NCBI RefSeq assembly: GCF_024138715.1
Contig: NZ_CP092074.1
Coordinates: forward strand, 3,534,001 to 3,598,000
Reading direction: 5' to 3'
DNA from: Emticicia sp. 21SJ11W-3
GTDB lineage: Bacteria > Bacteroidota > Bacteroidia > Cytophagales > Spirosomataceae
DNA length: 64,000 bases
A program made the translations under genes and the position numbers. How positions within the stretch are numbered: position 1 is the stretch's first letter; each line of letters opens with the position of its first letter. The notes beneath the pieces were generated by a model. That model did not search any database. It saw nothing but the letters and a program-made list of their open reading frames with translations, and was not told where the DNA came from. Shown here in pieces: positions 36,873 through 45,621 of this stretch.

Positions 36873-37652
36873 TCAATTATACCTATTTTTTTTGAAAACT
36901 GCTGATAAATTATCAATAGTCAGGATACCCCATAGAAAATTATAATAATCTATTTCTTTGCCTGAAATACGAGACTGAATCCCCCAAACATAGCCCAAAC
37001 TTCCCTTAAGGTATTTGTTAAACGGATAATTTAATCCTGCATATAATCGGTTCTGGTCAAAAATATTTGGGTTACCTTTTACTGCTTTACCAAACTGAAT
37101 AAATATTTCGTCATTTACAACAGTAGTGAGGGGCTTCTTCAAAAATGAAAATGTGATTGGCTTCTCAAATCTTAACATATAGCGCACCCGAAAATTAGGT
37201 CTGAATATCCCGTTATTTAGTAAGTCTCGCTGCCGGTATTCTAATCCATACCGATTATAGGTATTAAAGAATTTACCTTTTACCTCTTGCTCAATCCTTC
37301 CTGAAACACGCCATTCATTTACTGGCTCTTTCTCAAGGTCTGAAGGCTGATTAATGAGTACCCAGCTTTTAAAATAGCCGATCGGAGATAAAGAAAGCCT
37401 GACGTTAGGTGTCAGGTTATAATGTAGCCATAGCCAATAACTGGTAAACTGGCTTTGAGCCAATACATCCCAGTTTGTTTGTTGGGTATTCTGCCTTCTG
37501 TGTTGAAGGTAAACCTCCCAGCGTAATTTTTTACTTATTGTATCAGTCAAGACCAGCCGCCCCCAGACTATATTATGCTGATATTCCTTTTGTGAGTAGG
37601 TTTGAGTGAAAACTAATGAAATAATCAAAATCAGCGGTAATTTTTTCATCAA
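36873..37652 (-). CDS. DUF2490-family outer-membrane beta-barrel protein
   Basis: A 259-residue protein with a signal peptide ending TYSQ. Many alternating aromatic strands follow (SYWLWLHYNLTPNVRLSLSP, VNEWRVSGRIEQEV, RVRYMLRFEKP, NRLYAGLNYPFNKYLKGSLG), the pattern of a small outer-membrane barrel of the DUF2490 type. The function of the family is unknown. It starts 7 bases after the end of the cyanophycinase frame, so they probably share a transcript. Confidence 0.8.
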   Translation of the reverse strand: MMKKLPLILIISLVFTQTYSQKEYQHNIVWGRLVLTDTISKKLRWEVYLQHRRQNTQQTNWDVLAQSQFTSYWLWLHYNLTPNVRLSLSPIGYFKSWVLINQPSDLEKEPVNEWRVSGRIEQEVKGKFFNTYNRYGLEYRQRDLLNNGIFRPNFRVRYMLRFEKPITFSFLKKPLTTVVNDEIFIQFGKAVKGNPNIFDQNRLYAGLNYPFNKYLKGSLGYVWGIQSRISGKEIDYYNFLWGILTIDNLSAVFKKNRYN

Positions 37653-37659
37653 ATGGGTA

Positions 37660-38538
37660 CTATTTGGTTTTTATGATTTTTCGTTCTTTCAAATCAAACT
37701 TCTGACCTTTACTTAAAAAGAAAAATGGCCCGTTATTACCTGATTCCCCAGAGGGGTTTTCTTTTTTCCCATCAAAATTAGCTACATCATAAATAGCCAC
37801 CACTGAATTACCTATTACTTCAAACAGATTCTGTTTGACTACTATAGCAGTGCTTTCATCAATACCTATTCCTAGCAAAGAAGGATACTTTCTGATCATG
37901 GGAATTAAATCAAACTGCCGGTTTCGTGGTAATATATGTTGGTCGATAGCTACATTATGAATAAAATCAAGCCCCTGAACATGGTTACCTTCAAGAACTG
38001 TATTGGCTTTTGTATCACCCCTTAGCAAAAAAGAACCTTGGATAGTGGCTCCGGCTGAAGTACCTCCTATTACCCCATTTCTGCCTAATAAATCTTTGAG
38101 CGCCTTGTGTGTAAGCGTATTCAGATAAGAATCTGCCAGGCGCCATTGTCTACCCCCAACAAACCACACGCCTGTAGCTTTTCTCAGGGGTAATACAAAG
38201 GTTTCAGAATTAGCTTCATTCGGATTGGTTGTGTGCAAAACCGTAACTGAAGCAACACCAAACTTCTCTAACAATTCTTTTTCAGGTGAAAACCCTTTGC
38301 TGGCTATTATACTTGAATCTCCTTGTGCTGTCGGGATAACTACAATATTTGCGCCTTAACCCCCTGCCAGTTCAATAAATTTTGCCCATATTTCAGCAGG
38401 CACTTTTCCTCCACCTACTATCACCAGAGAACCCCTTTCAGGGCCAATAAAAGAGCTTGCCGATTGCTGAGAAAATGCAAAACGACAAACAAGGAATAAT
38501 GCAAGTGTGGTTAGTATATATCTTTTCATTGTGTACAC
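37660..38538 (-). pseudogene. cyanophycinase-like peptidase (S51) with one nonsense codon
   Basis: A single frame of 292 codons encodes an S51-family serine peptidase, interrupted by TAA at 38356-38358 only. Before the stop: signal peptide RFAFSQ, then GSLVIVGGGKVPAEIWAKFI. After it: ANIVVIPTAQGD, GVWFVGGRQWRLADSYL, and the nucleophile in GVIGGTSAGATIQG, then HILPRNRQFDL and GIGIDESTAIVV. All catalytic positions are present. The lone stop in an otherwise perfect frame suggests a recent mutation, a sequencing error, or internal restart at ATG 38274, which would lose the signal and first strand. Intact homologues cleave cyanophycin or related beta-aspartyl dipeptides. Confidence 0.85.
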
Positions 38539-38569
38539 AAGTTTTGTTTTAAACAGTAAAGGCCCTGAT

Positions 38570-39004
38570 TTACTTATCTAGGCTTTCTGTACCCACTGAT
38601 ACATCCCAATGGGCATCCAATATCTCAAAGCGTCGGGATTCTTCTTTTTTAAACTTTGGCTGGTCAGGGTATAAAGTTTTCTTGTATGGCTCAGTCAGGT
38701 TTGGGTCAAAGGCTGCCTGCACATTTTTAAATACCAAGGTGATTCGATAGTCCCAGCGGCTTTCTTCAGTAGCATGATGTAAAGGCTTTTCTAATTTTAT
38801 ACTTAACAAATCTCCTTTTTCTATAGCTTTCTTAAGTAAAGGATAATGGTTCTTTTTATAGAGTTCCAGAAATTCAGACTGATAACCCCACTTTACCCTA
38901 TAATAACCCTCAATCGTAAAAGTCTCTTCTTTGGGTGTCTGTGCAAATGCAGATAGGCTAAGCAATGTAATTGCTATGAGCAGAACGGTAAATGTTGGTT
39001 TCAT
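38570..39004 (-). CDS. small exported protein of unknown function
   Basis: A 144-residue protein with a signal peptide ending SAFAQ. The mature part has YYRVKWGYQSEFLELYKKNH and WDYRITLVFKNVQAAFD, a layout reminiscent of a dimeric alpha-beta barrel (stress-responsive or antibiotic-biosynthesis monooxygenase fold), though this is only inferred. It lies 31 bases upstream of the cyanophycinase start and is likely the leading gene of that - strand group. Confidence 0.6.
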   Translation of the reverse strand: MKPTFTVLLIAITLLSLSAFAQTPKEETFTIEGYYRVKWGYQSEFLELYKKNHYPLLKKAIEKGDLLSIKLEKPLHHATEESRWDYRITLVFKNVQAAFDPNLTEPYKKTLYPDQPKFKKEESRRFEILDAHWDVSVGTESLDK

Positions 39005-39183
39005 ATTACTATGGGTTAAAATGGTCCTTTATCTGAATAAAAAATAAGCAATGGCTGTCAATAAACAGGCTATTGCATCAAAATCTGTTTTTGCTTTTTG
39101 TCAGGTTCCCAAGTTCATTAGGGTTTGTACCATAAAAACAGCCGTCTGATTCAAACAGCTGTTTATGCGCTAAAAAAACCTGC

Positions 39184-40014
39184 TTATTTAGACATTTCAC
39201 TCTTTTCGTTTGTTGATTTGAATATAGGGTAGCCCAGTTGGACATACCAGGGTTCTTCGTGGTAGTCGTCAAGACCTATTTTTTCAGGGAATTGTCTGGT
39301 TATTTTACCAGTCCCAAAAATTACATCCCATATAAAAAACATATTACCATAGTTGCCATTTACAACGCCGATACCATCATGGTCGTTGGCGGCATGGTGA
39401 GCATGGTGCGTAGCAGGGGTCGAAATCACTCGCTCTATCACCCACATCAGCGGATGTAACCATTTGATTTTATAGAGAGGCTTGTCCCACGGAATACTTG
39501 AATGAGAGGCAATGCCAATCAGTATTTTCAGAAAATAACCTACAATGAAGGCTTCGCCAAAACCCAGAAAAACCAAAGTTGCCGAAACGATTCTGGACGG
39601 AAACAGCAATAAATACAACCACGAATTTCGGCCGGAAAGCAACACGCTCATTTCAGGTGCGCTGTGATGCACTCTATGCCCTTTCCAGAGCCAGGGATAA
39701 GTATGTGCCGCTCTATGCCACCAGTATTGCGTAAAATCTTCAAGCAGACAGGTAATCAATAAACCTACCCAGAAAGGCACATTGGCATAGTAATTTGCGT
39801 AATCAGAGAAAAAATAGGTTAGCACGTAAGTGGTAAAAAGGAAACTAAGTGGACGAGTAATTACACTTGACAACGCAAGACCAGCCACTGTAATATGCCA
39901 CTCATTCTTGTTCCATTTTCCACTTTTAAAAGCGCCTGTAAAAAACTCAGCTAAGCTGAAAAATATGAGAAGCGCTAAAATCTCATAATAAATTGTGCTT
40001 TCTGTAAATTTCAT
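39184..40014 (-). CDS. sterol desaturase/fatty acid hydroxylase family membrane protein
   Basis: A 276-residue membrane protein with four to five helices. The di-iron histidine boxes are WWHRAAH near residue 100, WKGHRVHHSAPEM near 110, and the third box HHAHHAANDHDG near 205. Enzymes of this superfamily put hydroxyl groups on lipids, sterols or carotenoids using a non-haem di-iron centre and oxygen. In Bacteroidota the common substrates are carotenoids or sphingolipid/fatty chains; which applies here is unknown. It is monocistronic with a candidate promoter about 180 bases upstream. Confidence 0.9.
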   Translation of the reverse strand: MKFTESTIYYEILALLIFFSLAEFFTGAFKSGKWNKNEWHITVAGLALSSVITRPLSFLFTTYVLTYFFSDYANYYANVPFWVGLLITCLLEDFTQYWWHRAAHTYPWLWKGHRVHHSAPEMSVLLSGRNSWLYLLLFPSRIVSATLVFLGFGEAFIVGYFLKILIGIASHSSIPWDKPLYKIKWLHPLMWVIERVISTPATHHAHHAANDHDGIGVVNGNYGNMFFIWDVIFGTGKITRQFPEKIGLDDYHEEPWYVQLGYPIFKSTNEKSEMSK

Positions 40015-40190
40015 ATTACAAAAATTTTAATGGTAAAAAATTCAGGGTTCCAGGTGAAATTCATCTGTGATAAGGCCGTGTTGAAGACACCACCCTATGC
40101 ACTTTTCATTGTTTATACAATTAAGTTGAAGTGACTGACACCTGCGAAGGCATAATCTAAGACCTTCTATTAGTCTACTTAATCGATAGG

Positions 40191-40225
40191 CAAAGTAAAT
40201 TATATGACATTGGTTTTCCAAGAAA
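40191..40225 (-). promoter_or_regulatory. weak candidate promoter for the desaturase-family gene
   Basis: On the minus strand TTTCTTGG (plus 40218-40225) and TTACTTTG (plus 40191-40198) stand at about the spacing of Bacteroidota promoters, each with one departure from consensus. Confidence 0.3.
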
Positions 40226-40380
40226 TTTTACATCTTTTTTCATAAAATTTCCAGGCGCTTTTGGCTAGAGCATTTCAGACCTTATTTTTTGGTACAATAA
40301 AAGTAGATACGGTTATATCATTCCGTTAGTAAGTACGCCGATTTGCATGATTAAAAAATGCTTTGTTAATCACAGAACAC

Positions 40381-40964
40381 ATGAAAAATACTGATTGTTT
40401 TAAGGGGCTACCTCAACCCTTACACCCGCTGGTAAATGTGCTTGATTTTGCAATACGGACAACAAACAGGTGATTTTGATGAAGATATGATGGTTTTTAT
40501 GGCCTCTGGTCAGCGTTTTTAAATAAATGCCGAAGAAAAAGTACTATCTGCCACTCAGGATGGATAGTACTCATAGCCCCGCAGTTGCTTTTTTACGCCA
40601 GGCTGGCTAAGGATATTAAACAGAATGCTTAGTTCCGCTATTCAATTAATGAGGCTATGTTTATTTCTGATAAAGAAGAAAAAATAACCAGGAGGAAATT
40701 ATCAGACATTGCCAACGAATGCCGGCCAGACATTGGTAATTCAGTGAGCCTGAGATAATAGTTCAGCTATCGCTACGGCATACGTAGGCAGATAGCTATT
40801 CCTACAGCAATACTGTGTATGATTTAGGTTTTGAACACCCTCCATCGTTCAGCAGGTTATACAAAACAACAACCAAACTATATCTTTTGAAATTCAGAGA
40901 AAGTTTTAGTGAATGCATCGCCCAATTTACCTACGATAACATACATACGCGTACCCTGCATTAG
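40381..40964 (+). pseudogene. araC-family regulator pseudogene
   Basis: Fragments run in order along an AraC-type regulator. The start reads FKGLPQPLHPLVNVLDFA. Then come FDEDMMVFMASGQRF, INAEEKVLSATQDGW and IVLIAPQLLFYARLAKDI, followed by FRYSINEAMFISDKEEKIT. The end has the second helix-turn-helix, VYDLGFEHPPSFSRLYK and KFRESFS. Multiple stops, a frameshift and a deletion of the first recognition helix inactivate it. Its stop lies 5 bases from the end of the convergent IorB-like gene. The 40015-40380 stretch before it holds only the candidate promoter. Confidence 0.85.
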
Positions 40965-40968
40965 TCAT

Positions 40969-43134
40969 CTAACCTAATTTCAAAGGCAAGCTTCTGAGTC
41001 TTTTGCCGGTAATATCAAATACTGCCGCGGCAATAGCAGGCGCTACTGGCGACAGTGGGGGTTCTCCTACCCCCAGCGGAACGGCTTCTCCTTCAATGAT
41101 TATTACCTCAATTTCCGGGGTATCGGCCAAGGTAACCATCGGGTACTTATCAAAGTTGCTATTAGTAATTGCACCATCTTTTATTTCTATCTGCTCATAC
41201 AAGGCTGCTGTTATGCCCATCATTGTGGCTCCTTCTACCTGCATCCGTATGCCGTCGGGGTTAATGGCAAGCCCTGCATCTATTACCTGGGTAATTCGTT
41301 TAACAAGTATCTTGTCTCCGTCTATGCTAACCTCAGCCACTACTGCCGAAATGGTTTTACGGTCGTTGCAGATTGCCACTCCTCTCCCCTGTCCTGGTTT
41401 TTTTGGCTGAATCCAGCCGCTTTTTGCTTTTAAGGTTTTTAATACTTTTACACACCGGGTATTTATCTTTTCATCTCCCTTCAACAGTTCTATGCGCATA
41501 TCAATAGGGTCTTTGCGGGTTTCATGTGCCAATTCGTTAAAGAAGCACTCTATGGCAAAGGTATTGGCAAACATACCTACACCCCGCCAGATACCTACAT
41601 CTATCGGCAATTTATTATGCCACATAGTAGCCGACTTATTTTCTAAGTTGTACATGATACTTGCCCCATGACCCGCAGATATAAAATCGGCCCCAAGAAT
41701 AGTTGGCCCCAAATTGGCCGGTATCTGCGCAAATATCTGGTCAGGCGTGGCCTGGTTATGGCTAACGGCTTCAATTCTGCCGTCACTATTGATTTTTGCT
41801 GCCAGTACATGATGTGTCTGCGGGCGATAAATGCCACTCTGAAACTCCTGCTCTCTGGTATTAAACAGGTGCACCGGCTTACCCATTATGCGGGATATTC
41901 TGGCAGCCGCAATAGCTAGTTTGGCATCCATTCTTCGGCCAAAGCCACCACCTGCATAAGTTAAATGTACTTTAACATGTTTAGACCGGAGGTCTAGCGC
42001 AGTGGCTACTGCTTTTCTGAGCAGGTCTGGGGCTTGTGTTCCGACAATGAGTTGTAATTGGCCTTTACTGAAAGCGGCAATGGCACCGTTAGGCTCCATG
42101 TGCGCATGGGCACCTATAGAGGTTCGGTATTGGCGGGTAAAAGCTGCTTTTCCGGTTTCTTTCAGTAGCCTCCCGGTTACCCCCTCTTTCTGAACATTTA
42201 CCTCATTGCCCTTACCCACTTGTGTGAATTGCTCAATGTCTTGCTGCTGCCACTTTTTTGGGATATCCCATTCAACTTTTATTTTTCCAAGACCTTTTTC
42301 GGCTGCATACCGGTTGCTCGCCACAACGGCTATTAAATTATCTTCTTCAATTACTCTCAAAACGCCGGTCTGCTTTAAGGCTTCTGCCGTTTGTATGGCC
42401 TTTACGCCTGCACCTATATATGGCGACTGCAGCAATGTAGCGTAAACCATTTCGGGCATGCTGTGGTCAATGGCATATACGGGCTCACCCAATACCTTTG
42501 GTTTCAGGTCTATGCGTTTTACTTCTTTTCCTATATATCTGTACTGGTCTCTGGTTCTTAATTCGGGTTGAGAAGGCATTTCCCATTCCTTCACTGACTT
42601 CGTAAGTTCGCCGTATGTAATTCTCCGGGTTCCAGCGGTTAATACGCCATCTTTGGTGCTTATAGCGGCTACGTTTACATCCCATTTTTTAGCGGCTGTT
42701 GCTTTCAGCATCTCTCGTATATAGGCTGCCATTTCTCTGATGGTTTCATAGAGCGACGACGTAGAACTGCTGCCCCCGGTACTGATTTTATCAATGGGGC
42801 CGTCAGCTGTATTGGCATGTACTACTTGTATCATTTCAGGCAGCACGTCCAGTTCTTCGGCTGCCAACATGGCAAAACCTGTAAAAATGCCTTGACCCAT
42901 CTCTATTTTGGGCGATTTTAGGAGAACCGTATTATTGCCCAGAATCTCAAACCATACCAGGGGTTCATTTTTGTCTATCAATGCCGGTGCATCCAGGGTT
43001 TCAGCCATTTGTGCAGCGAATCTTCTGATAACACCACGACAGAAATATCCGGCCACCACCACTCCGCCCAGAACAATAGCCCCCCTCTGGAAAAACTTAC
43101 GACGAGAAAACTCTTTGGTATCATTGTCTGTCAT
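40969..43134 (-). CDS. IorB-type molybdopterin-binding oxidoreductase large subunit
   Basis: A 721-residue xanthine-dehydrogenase-family protein. ATG 43134 ([15 protein letters not shown]) is preferred to an upstream in-frame ATG at 43221, because it overlaps the stop of the 2Fe-2S gene by 4 bases and puts the twin-arginine signal SRRKFFQRG at the start. The Moco domain shows [35 protein letters not shown] and [12 protein letters not shown], and the end has [20 protein letters not shown] with the catalytic-type Glu. Such enzymes oxidise N-heterocycles or aldehydes in the periplasm, with electrons leaving through the 2Fe-2S subunit. The substrate is unknown. Confidence 0.92.
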   Translation of the reverse strand: MTDNDTKEFSRRKFFQRGAIVLGGVVVAGYFCRGVIRRFAAQMAETLDAPALIDKNEPLVWFEILGNNTVLLKSPKIEMGQGIFTGFAMLAAEELDVLPEMIQVVHANTADGPIDKISTGGSSSTSSLYETIREMAAYIREMLKATAAKKWDVNVAAISTKDGVLTAGTRRITYGELTKSVKEWEMPSQPELRTRDQYRYIGKEVKRIDLKPKVLGEPVYAIDHSMPEMVYATLLQSPYIGAGVKAIQTAEALKQTGVLRVIEEDNLIAVVASNRYAAEKGLGKIKVEWDIPKKWQQQDIEQFTQVGKGNEVNVQKEGVTGRLLKETGKAAFTRQYRTSIGAHAHMEPNGAIAAFSKGQLQLIVGTQAPDLLRKAVATALDLRSKHVKVHLTYAGGGFGRRMDAKLAIAAARISRIMGKPVHLFNTREQEFQSGIYRPQTHHVLAAKINSDGRIEAVSHNQATPDQIFAQIPANLGPTILGADFISAGHGASIMYNLENKSATMWHNKLPIDVGIWRGVGMFANTFAIECFFNELAHETRKDPIDMRIELLKGDEKINTRCVKVLKTLKAKSGWIQPKKPGQGRGVAICNDRKTISAVVAEVSIDGDKILVKRITQVIDAGLAINPDGIRMQVEGATMMGITAALYEQIEIKDGAITNSNFDKYPMVTLADTPEIEVIIIEGEAVPLGVGEPPLSPVAPAIAAAVFDITGKRLRSLPLKLG

Positions 43135-43616
43135 GATTTCTGCTCTGTTTGAGTATTTTGTTTGATTTCGGCGGCTCGTTTGATGGCTTTTAAAATGCGG
43201 GGATGGGTGCCACACCGACATATATTGGTGATACCGGATTTTATTTCATCGTCTGTTGGATTACCGTTCTGCTCAAGCAGTTGCGCGGCAGCCATCATGA
43301 ACCCGGGCTGACAGTACCCGCATTGAGGTACGTTTTCGTCTATCCAGGCCTGCTGAACAGGGTGCAGCTTTTCTGCATTTACAGACAGGCCCTCTAAGGT
43401 TGTTACTTTTTTATTGGCGGCGTATTGTACCGGAAAAGAACACGAACGGACAGCGCTGCCATCCACATGCAATGTACAGGCGCCACACAGGGCTTTGCCA
43501 CAACCATATTTGGTGGCCTTCAGGTTCAGTTCATCTCTGACAACCCATAAAAGTGGCATATCAGGGTCAACGTCCACCGAAGTTGGCACATTGTTTACAA
43601 TAAATTCTATCTTCAT
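43131..43616 (-). CDS. IorA-type 2Fe-2S subunit
   Basis: A 161-residue two-cluster ferredoxin subunit. The plant-type cluster uses [16 protein letters not shown] with a further Cys near residue 59, and the second cluster uses [11 protein letters not shown] and [11 protein letters not shown]. It is the electron-transfer partner of the following large subunit, with which it overlaps by 4 bases (ATGA). No signal peptide is present; it is expected to travel with the twin-arginine-exported large subunit. About 100 bases upstream begins the remnant of a soxC end, marking the direct-repeat junction. Confidence 0.93.
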   Translation of the reverse strand: MKIEFIVNNVPTSVDVDPDMPLLWVVRDELNLKATKYGCGKALCGACTLHVDGSAVRSCSFPVQYAANKKVTTLEGLSVNAEKLHPVQQAWIDENVPQCGYCQPGFMMAAAQLLEQNGNPTDDEIKSGITNICRCGTHPRILKAIKRAAEIKQNTQTEQKS

Positions 43617-43880
43617 GGATATTTAATCAGTTTCCGGTTATTGAAATGGGCATTTGCCCTCTCTAAAATCAAACTAATGAGTTAAAAATCCAAACAAATG
43701 CCATGAATCTTTCTACCGGAGCGTTTCCGGTGTAAACAAAATACATCCGTCTTGTACAATTTGCATGGCTGTAACCCGGTTCGTGTAGTAGCCACCATCG
43801 CTGCCTTTGGCGCCAAATAACTGTTTTAGTGTGGGCTGGGTGTAGTAGGTTTTATTAATTACAGGGTTTAAACATTTATG
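43473..43880. repeat. right copy of the diverged direct repeat (iorA start / soxC end junction)
   Basis: Same orientation and order as 13789-14155: start of iorA, short spacer, 3' end of soxC. Here iorA is intact and the soxC side is a fragment. The spacer is about 30 bases longer than in the left copy. Differences are spread evenly, so the duplication is old. Confidence 0.8.
43713..43880 (-). pseudogene. 3' remnant of a soxC gene
   Basis: Ends at a TAG at 43713-43715. Read in the gene's direction it gives NPVINKTYYTQPTLKQLFGA, then KGSDGGYYTNRVTAMQI and CILFTPETLR, matching the last ~50 residues of the intact SoxC with about 60-65% identity. The frame is still open over this part, but nothing remains of the other 360 residues. 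The decay point is near 43880, next to the end of the ternary-system operon. Confidence 0.85.
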
Positions 43881-43923
43881 ATTTCACCTTTCATGCTTTT
43901 GCACATGCAAAAAGCACCTAAGG

Positions 43924-45621
43924 TTATGGTTTTCTCATTTTATATGCCTTAAACTTCATTATATCTTTAGTCAGGGATTTGTCCTTCGGATTAAAGTTTA
44001 AAAGCTCGGATGCAATTCGTGGCTGAGCTTCAATGCAGTCAGCAACAATTTCATAAGCAATGTCCCTCAAAGGCACCTGAATCGATGGGTGTTTATGAAA
44101 TTCAATCTTGATAACCTGTAAAAAGGTTTCTTGCTTGCTTTTTTCAAGTTCATTGGCATAAAAACGTCTTATTTCATTTAACAGCAGTTCAGTATTTTCA
44201 ATGTTTACGAAGTAATTATTAAGGCAGTTAAAAGCGTCCTGGTTCTGGTGCCAACCTTGCAGAAGAAGCGCTTGCCCTTTTAAAGGCTGTTTCATCTTTT
44301 TACGATAGATAATTGAGGCTCTTACATACTGTTTGTTTTTTATGTAATCTTCAACAACCATTTCATAATAGCGGTTGGCTTCTTTCGAATTCTTTAGCAG
44401 TGTATACAAGTCGGCTACTTTTTCAGGCTGTTGCAATTCTTTATAAATTTCTATGGCTTTCATATATAGGCGGCCTTTCTCAAAACACGTTGCCGCCCGG
44501 TCTCTATCTTTGCAATGCTTCAGGTAAATAGCTCCTGCTTCGCCATAGTAGCCTCCTTCTTCTAAAACCTGACCTGCCATGAACGGGTTATTCAGCAATT
44601 TTAGATAGACCGCTGCCGCCTTATGGTATTCCTTCTGAGCAACAAAATCTTTGGCAAGCTTTTCATATTGGTTTTGTAATGTTTCAAATTTGGACATATC
44701 TATTCTGGCAGCCCTGGAAGAACGCCTGTTTCCATCCGGTGATGCCTTAAAGGCTTTATAAATTAACCAGATGGCTATCAAAATTACAGGGATTGAAGAA
44801 GCATCCTTTTTATTGGTAAAAAATACTGCTATAAAAACTATGGCAGCAATCAATACCCATATTCTGGCTGCCAGACCAATTTTTGACCCTTCTCTTGATT
44901 CTCCGCCTATCGTTTTACCAAACTTAAACTTTCCGTCTCCTCCACCGCGATAACTACCCATAACATCAAGCGGAATACCCAATAGTAGAGCCTTTTCAGG
45001 ATGTTTCTTCAGAAGTTCCAATAGTTTATCAACCTCCCTGTGATTGCCCTTCATTAATTTATCAATATTTAAAGACAGGTCATAAGCCGCATCGGTTTTT
45101 ACCTGTTCTTCTATACTTTTGGCAAGGCTGTTTTCATCAGCCTGTATACTGATCGAGTGAAGCTTATCAGGAATATAAATTCCTTCAGAAGGGCGCGTTA
45201 TTTCTGCCTCTGCTACATCTGGTAATTTTATTAGCTGGCTCCAGTCAATTTCTTCTGTTAGTTCTACCATACCTATATGCGGATGCATTACATAAGCATG
45301 GCCTGAAAATTGCCGTGACCATTCTGCCTGACTGATTTCAGGAAAAGTGATAGTGTTTTCAGGAATAAAAAGCTTGTTATTGATACACTGCATATAGTTG
45401 TTACTGCCAATATCGATAGGTTCTATCCCCTTTTCGGGTACAACAAGGCAACCGAATATTTTATTGGCTGTATTATCAGGCAGTGCATATATCCGGGCCT
45501 TTTCAGGGTCAATGCCCATTTTATATATGCCTTGCAGCCATTCCCGGGCATCAGAGCCTTTTATGAGTATTCCCTTTCGGGGAAAACTATTTTTATGAAA
45601 GGGCTTAATCTCAAACACCAT
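43924..45621 (-). CDS. membrane-anchored TPR-type protein of the MoxR-vWA-propeller system (bpX6-like)
   Basis: A 565-residue protein. Residues 1-185 form a beta-rich N-terminal domain (FPRKGILIKGSDAREWLQGI) of the kind named bpX6 in such systems. Two membrane helices follow at about residues 246-268 and 275-292. The last 260 residues are a run of short helical repeats (KEYHKAAAVYLKLL, GYYGEAGAIYLKHCKDRDRA, RLYMKAIEIYKEL), with the chain ending in a basic tail. It is the last gene of the operon, and its start overlaps the vWA gene's end by 11 bases. It probably links the complex to the membrane. The bpX name is from family knowledge; no function is proven. Confidence 0.75.
   Translation of the reverse strand: MVFEIKPFHKNSFPRKGILIKGSDAREWLQGIYKMGIDPEKARIYALPDNTANKIFGCLVVPEKGIEPIDIGSNNYMQCINNKLFIPENTITFPEISQAEWSRQFSGHAYVMHPHIGMVELTEEIDWSQLIKLPDVAEAEITRPSEGIYIPDKLHSISIQADENSLAKSIEEQVKTDAAYDLSLNIDKLMKGNHREVDKLLELLKKHPEKALLLGIPLDVMGSYRGGGDGKFKFGKTIGGESREGSKIGLAARIWVLIAAIVFIAVFFTNKKDASSIPVILIAIWLIYKAFKASPDGNRRSSRAARIDMSKFETLQNQYEKLAKDFVAQKEYHKAAAVYLKLLNNPFMAGQVLEEGGYYGEAGAIYLKHCKDRDRAATCFEKGRLYMKAIEIYKELQQPEKVADLYTLLKNSKEANRYYEMVVEDYIKNKQYVRASIIYRKKMKQPLKGQALLLQGWHQNQDAFNCLNNYFVNIENTELLLNEIRRFYANELEKSKQETFLQVIKIEFHKHPSIQVPLRDIAYEIVADCIEAQPRIASELLNFNPKDKSLTKDIMKFKAYKMRKP

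Noticed and set aside
39121-39165. terminator after the desaturase-family gene
   Set aside because: AAACAGC and GCTGTTT arms are short, the pairing is ambiguous with an internal palindrome, and there is no clear T-run on the minus strand.
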